Assembly (NCBI RefSeq): GCF_000474275.2
Contig: NZ_ATAE01000035.1
Span: 62,001-126,000, forward strand
Direction of reading: 5' to 3'
DNA: 64,000 nt
From: Alkalihalophilus marmarensis DSM 21297
GTDB taxonomy: Bacteria; Bacillota; Bacilli; Bacillales; Bacillaceae_D
Shown here: one piece after another, positions 62,451-64,000 of the stretch
Numbering within the stretch: the first letter of the stretch is position 1
Layout: each line of letters begins with the position of its first letter
Program-made: the position numbers and the translations under genes
Notes under the pieces: generated by a model
What the model was told of the DNA's origin: nothing
Seen by the model: only the letters and a program-made list of their open reading frames with translations
The model's database searches: none

Positions 62451-62454
62451 CATC

Positions 62455-63450
62455 TTATAAGTTAAGTTCGAGTTCAAACCACTTATTAATACGTGTCATC
62501 ATATCCGTTAGTGCTGTTTTGTTGCTGAAGGATGGAAGTTCTGCGAGCAGCGCTTGCTTTGCCTGAGTCACACCTTCCCCTTTTTTCTGCAGCATTAATA
62601 TGCTTTTGCCATGATTATCAGAGGTAAACATCGTTTTTGGAAGCTGCAGCAGTCCATGGATCATCGCATGCTCTTTTAGATAGGCATGCAGCTTTGGTGC
62701 TTGTTCGCTTTCAAATAAGAAGTTAGGAACAATATAAAACAAGAACCCGCCTTCTTTCACACTGTTTATTCCTTTTTCAATCATAAGATGATGACTAAAG
62801 GAATGACCTTCATCTGCCTTTACTTTATATTCCTTTGCAATTTCATCATGCGGATAATAACCGATTGGTAAATCGGTAACCACTAGATCTACCTCAGGAA
62901 ATGTAAGCGGCTCTATAGAGTCCTTGTGGAATAGTTCAAGTTCAATCTCTTGTAAATTAGAGCTGACAAAAGCCAGTTTAAGAAGTGTTTCATCCACCTC
63001 AAATCCAAATCCTTTTGCAGGGTTTTCAGATTGATTTAACAGCGCTGTTAATAAATTGCCCGAACCCGCTGCCAAGTCTAATACTGAATAACCACCCTTT
63101 GCTTCAGCCATCACTTTATTCACAAGGTAGCTTAAAAACAAACAAACCGCATCCGGTGTCATCGAATGATTTGGCTGTGTTGCTCCCTTCATTCCTTTTA
63201 GAACGGTTAACTGAAAAGCTTTACGGATATCTTCTTTTGAAAATTCACTTACGTCAAGCGGCCGCATTAAATCATAAAGACGGTCTTTCACTTCTGGTGT
63301 AACCGGTTGTACCACTTCACCTTGAAATAAGTTTTCTCCCATCTCAGAGAGTCCCTCTAGATAAGTAAAGGATTCGTGTTCCTCTAAGAGAGAAGCCCCT
63401 TTGTCTAGAAAGATAAAGAGCTCTTCCATTTTCGAATTCATTACGCTCAT
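62455..63450 (-). CDS. ytxK: Class I SAM-dependent methyltransferase YtxK
   Basis: 331 aa, related to N6-adenine DNA methylases (HsdM-like) but short and without a specificity partner. SAM motif I is VLDLAAGSGNLLTALL (about 123-138), the acidic motif II GFGFEVDE, and the NPPY position reads TDLPIGYY. N-terminal helical domain resembles HsdM. Target unknown. AGGAG ribosome site. Lies between tpx and ackA, as in B. subtilis. Confidence 0.88.
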   Translation of the reverse strand: MSVMNSKMEELFIFLDKGASLLEEHESFTYLEGLSEMGENLFQGEVVQPVTPEVKDRLYDLMRPLDVSEFSKEDIRKAFQLTVLKGMKGATQPNHSMTPDAVCLFLSYLVNKVMAEAKGGYSVLDLAAGSGNLLTALLNQSENPAKGFGFEVDETLLKLAFVSSNLQEIELELFHKDSIEPLTFPEVDLVVTDLPIGYYPHDEIAKEYKVKADEGHSFSHHLMIEKGINSVKEGGFLFYIVPNFLFESEQAPKLHAYLKEHAMIHGLLQLPKTMFTSDNHGKSILMLQKKGEGVTQAKQALLAELPSFSNKTALTDMMTRINKWFELELNL

Positions 63451-63470
63451 TTTTTCAACTCCTAGCCTAA

Positions 63471-63510
63471 AAAAAGGTCACCCACCACGTAGCAAGCGGG
63501 TTGACCCTTT
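63471..63510 (-). terminator. Terminator of tpx
   Basis: GGTCACCC/GGGT(T)GACC stem with a one-base bulge, T7 on the minus strand, 30 nt after the tpx stop. Confidence 0.72.
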
Positions 63511-63540
63511 TAACATTCTTTTTAAATGTATCCAGCGTGC

Positions 63541-64000
63541 TTAGTTTGCAGCTTTTGCTGCTTCTATAGCTGCTTCGTAATCTGGATGATTCGTTGCTTC
63601 AGATACATACTCTGCATGAGTTACCACATCATTTGAATCAATAACAAAAACAGAACGAGCTAACAGACGAAGTTCTTCAATTGCAACACCGAATGCTTGT
63701 CCAAATGAAAGGTCACGGTGGTCTGATAATGTTTGAACATTTTCAATACCCGCAGCTGCACACCAACGTTTTTGAGCAAATGGCAAATCTACACTTACCG
63801 TTAATACTTCTACATTGCCAAGTGATGATGCCTCTTCATTGAAACGGCGGGTTTGTTGGTCGCAAACACCCGTATCAATCGATGGAACGACGCTGATTAA
63901 ACGAACCTTTCCTTTAGTATCAGCCAAAGTTACTTCTGATAAATCATTTGCAAGAACTTTAAAATCAGGAGCTTTTTCCCCAACCTTTACTTCTGTTCCA
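63541..64000 (-). CDS. tpx: Thiol peroxidase Tpx (start outside window)
   Basis: The reading frame continues past the right edge; the visible 152 codons begin [20 protein letters not shown], so only about a dozen N-terminal residues are missing. Atypical 2-Cys peroxiredoxin reducing peroxides via thioredoxin. Peroxidatic Cys in [15 protein letters not shown]; resolving Cys in [13 protein letters not shown]. An internal TTG near 63927 is not the start because conserved N-terminal sequence precedes it. Confidence 0.96.
   Translation of the reverse strand, partial: GTEVKVGEKAPDFKVLANDLSEVTLADTKGKVRLISVVPSIDTGVCDQQTRRFNEEASSLGNVEVLTVSVDLPFAQKRWCAAAGIENVQTLSDHRDLSFGQAFGVAIEELRLLARSVFVIDSNDVVTHAEYVSEATNHPDYEAAIEAAKAAN

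Overview
The window is a stretch of low-GC Bacillota chromosome, almost certainly from an endospore-forming Bacillaceae. Gene order follows the pheST-thrS-polA-phoPR-citZ-pyk-accDA-argGH-ackA region of Bacillus subtilis, and spore genes are present (sspI, ytaF, ytrH, ytrI, ytxC). Several features differ from B. subtilis: mqnC of the futalosine menaquinone route, an hflK-hflC pair, an all-alpha dimeric dUTPase, a FadR-type regulator beside accDA, and a phospholipase D-like gene where rnhC is expected. These suggest an alkaliphilic or halotolerant relative (Alkalihalobacillus or similar); that is inference. I saw no tRNA, rRNA, CRISPR array, insertion sequence or prophage gene.

Layout. 1-2330: start of cvpA, zapA and a membrane-anchored PLD-like protein. 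2344-6180: pheT, pheS and a Phe T-box leader. 6221-10683: an rRNA/tRNA methyltransferase, sspI, an M42 aminopeptidase, dUTPase, ysdB behind a sigma-W-like promoter, a VTT membrane protein and ysdA. 10768-14606: rplT, rpmI and infC (AUU start) behind an L20-type leader, then thrS with a Thr T-box. 14620-20407: ytxC, mqnC, the primosome genes dnaI and dnaB, nrdR and an unknown gene. 20553-27255: speD, gapB (with CcpN-like boxes), coaE, ytaF, mutM, polA. 27365-32182: hflC, hflK, phoR, phoP. 32405-36680: mdh, icd, citZ, ytwI. 36812-42112: fxsA, pyk, pfkA, accA, accD. 42196-47720: FadR-type regulator, malic enzyme, dnaE. 47975-52307: ytrHI, nrnA, ytpI, ytoI and small genes. 52406-58403: ytkL, a YitT protein, a secreted YusW-like protein, an SDR, a 55-codon gene, argH, argG. 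58654-64000: a small coiled-coil gene, an EcsC protein, a degenerate YhaM paralog, ackA, ytxK and the start-truncated tpx.

The genes form functional blocks. One is translation, with attenuation leaders in front of pheS, thrS and infC. Another is DNA replication and repair (dnaE, polA, mutM, dnaB, dnaI, coaE and nrdR). The largest is central carbon flow: pfkA, pyk, malic enzyme and accDA lead to malonyl-CoA, citZ-icd-mdh form the TCA branch, gapB is the gluconeogenic GAPDH, and ackA is the overflow step. Sporulation and envelope genes are interspersed. Nearly all genes lie on the minus strand; plus-strand genes are short and usually share a bidirectional terminator with a minus-strand neighbour.

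I found no large unknown multi-gene system. The most unusual items are a YhaM-family protein whose HD metal ligands have been replaced and whose GTG start competes with two out-of-frame ATGs, a 13-bp triple repeat in the nrnA promoter, a terminator-like hairpin just before the speD ribosome site, a 46-bp dyad upstream of hflK, a FadR-type operator on the malic enzyme promoter, and two tiny genes (32 and 55 aa) that are easy to miss.
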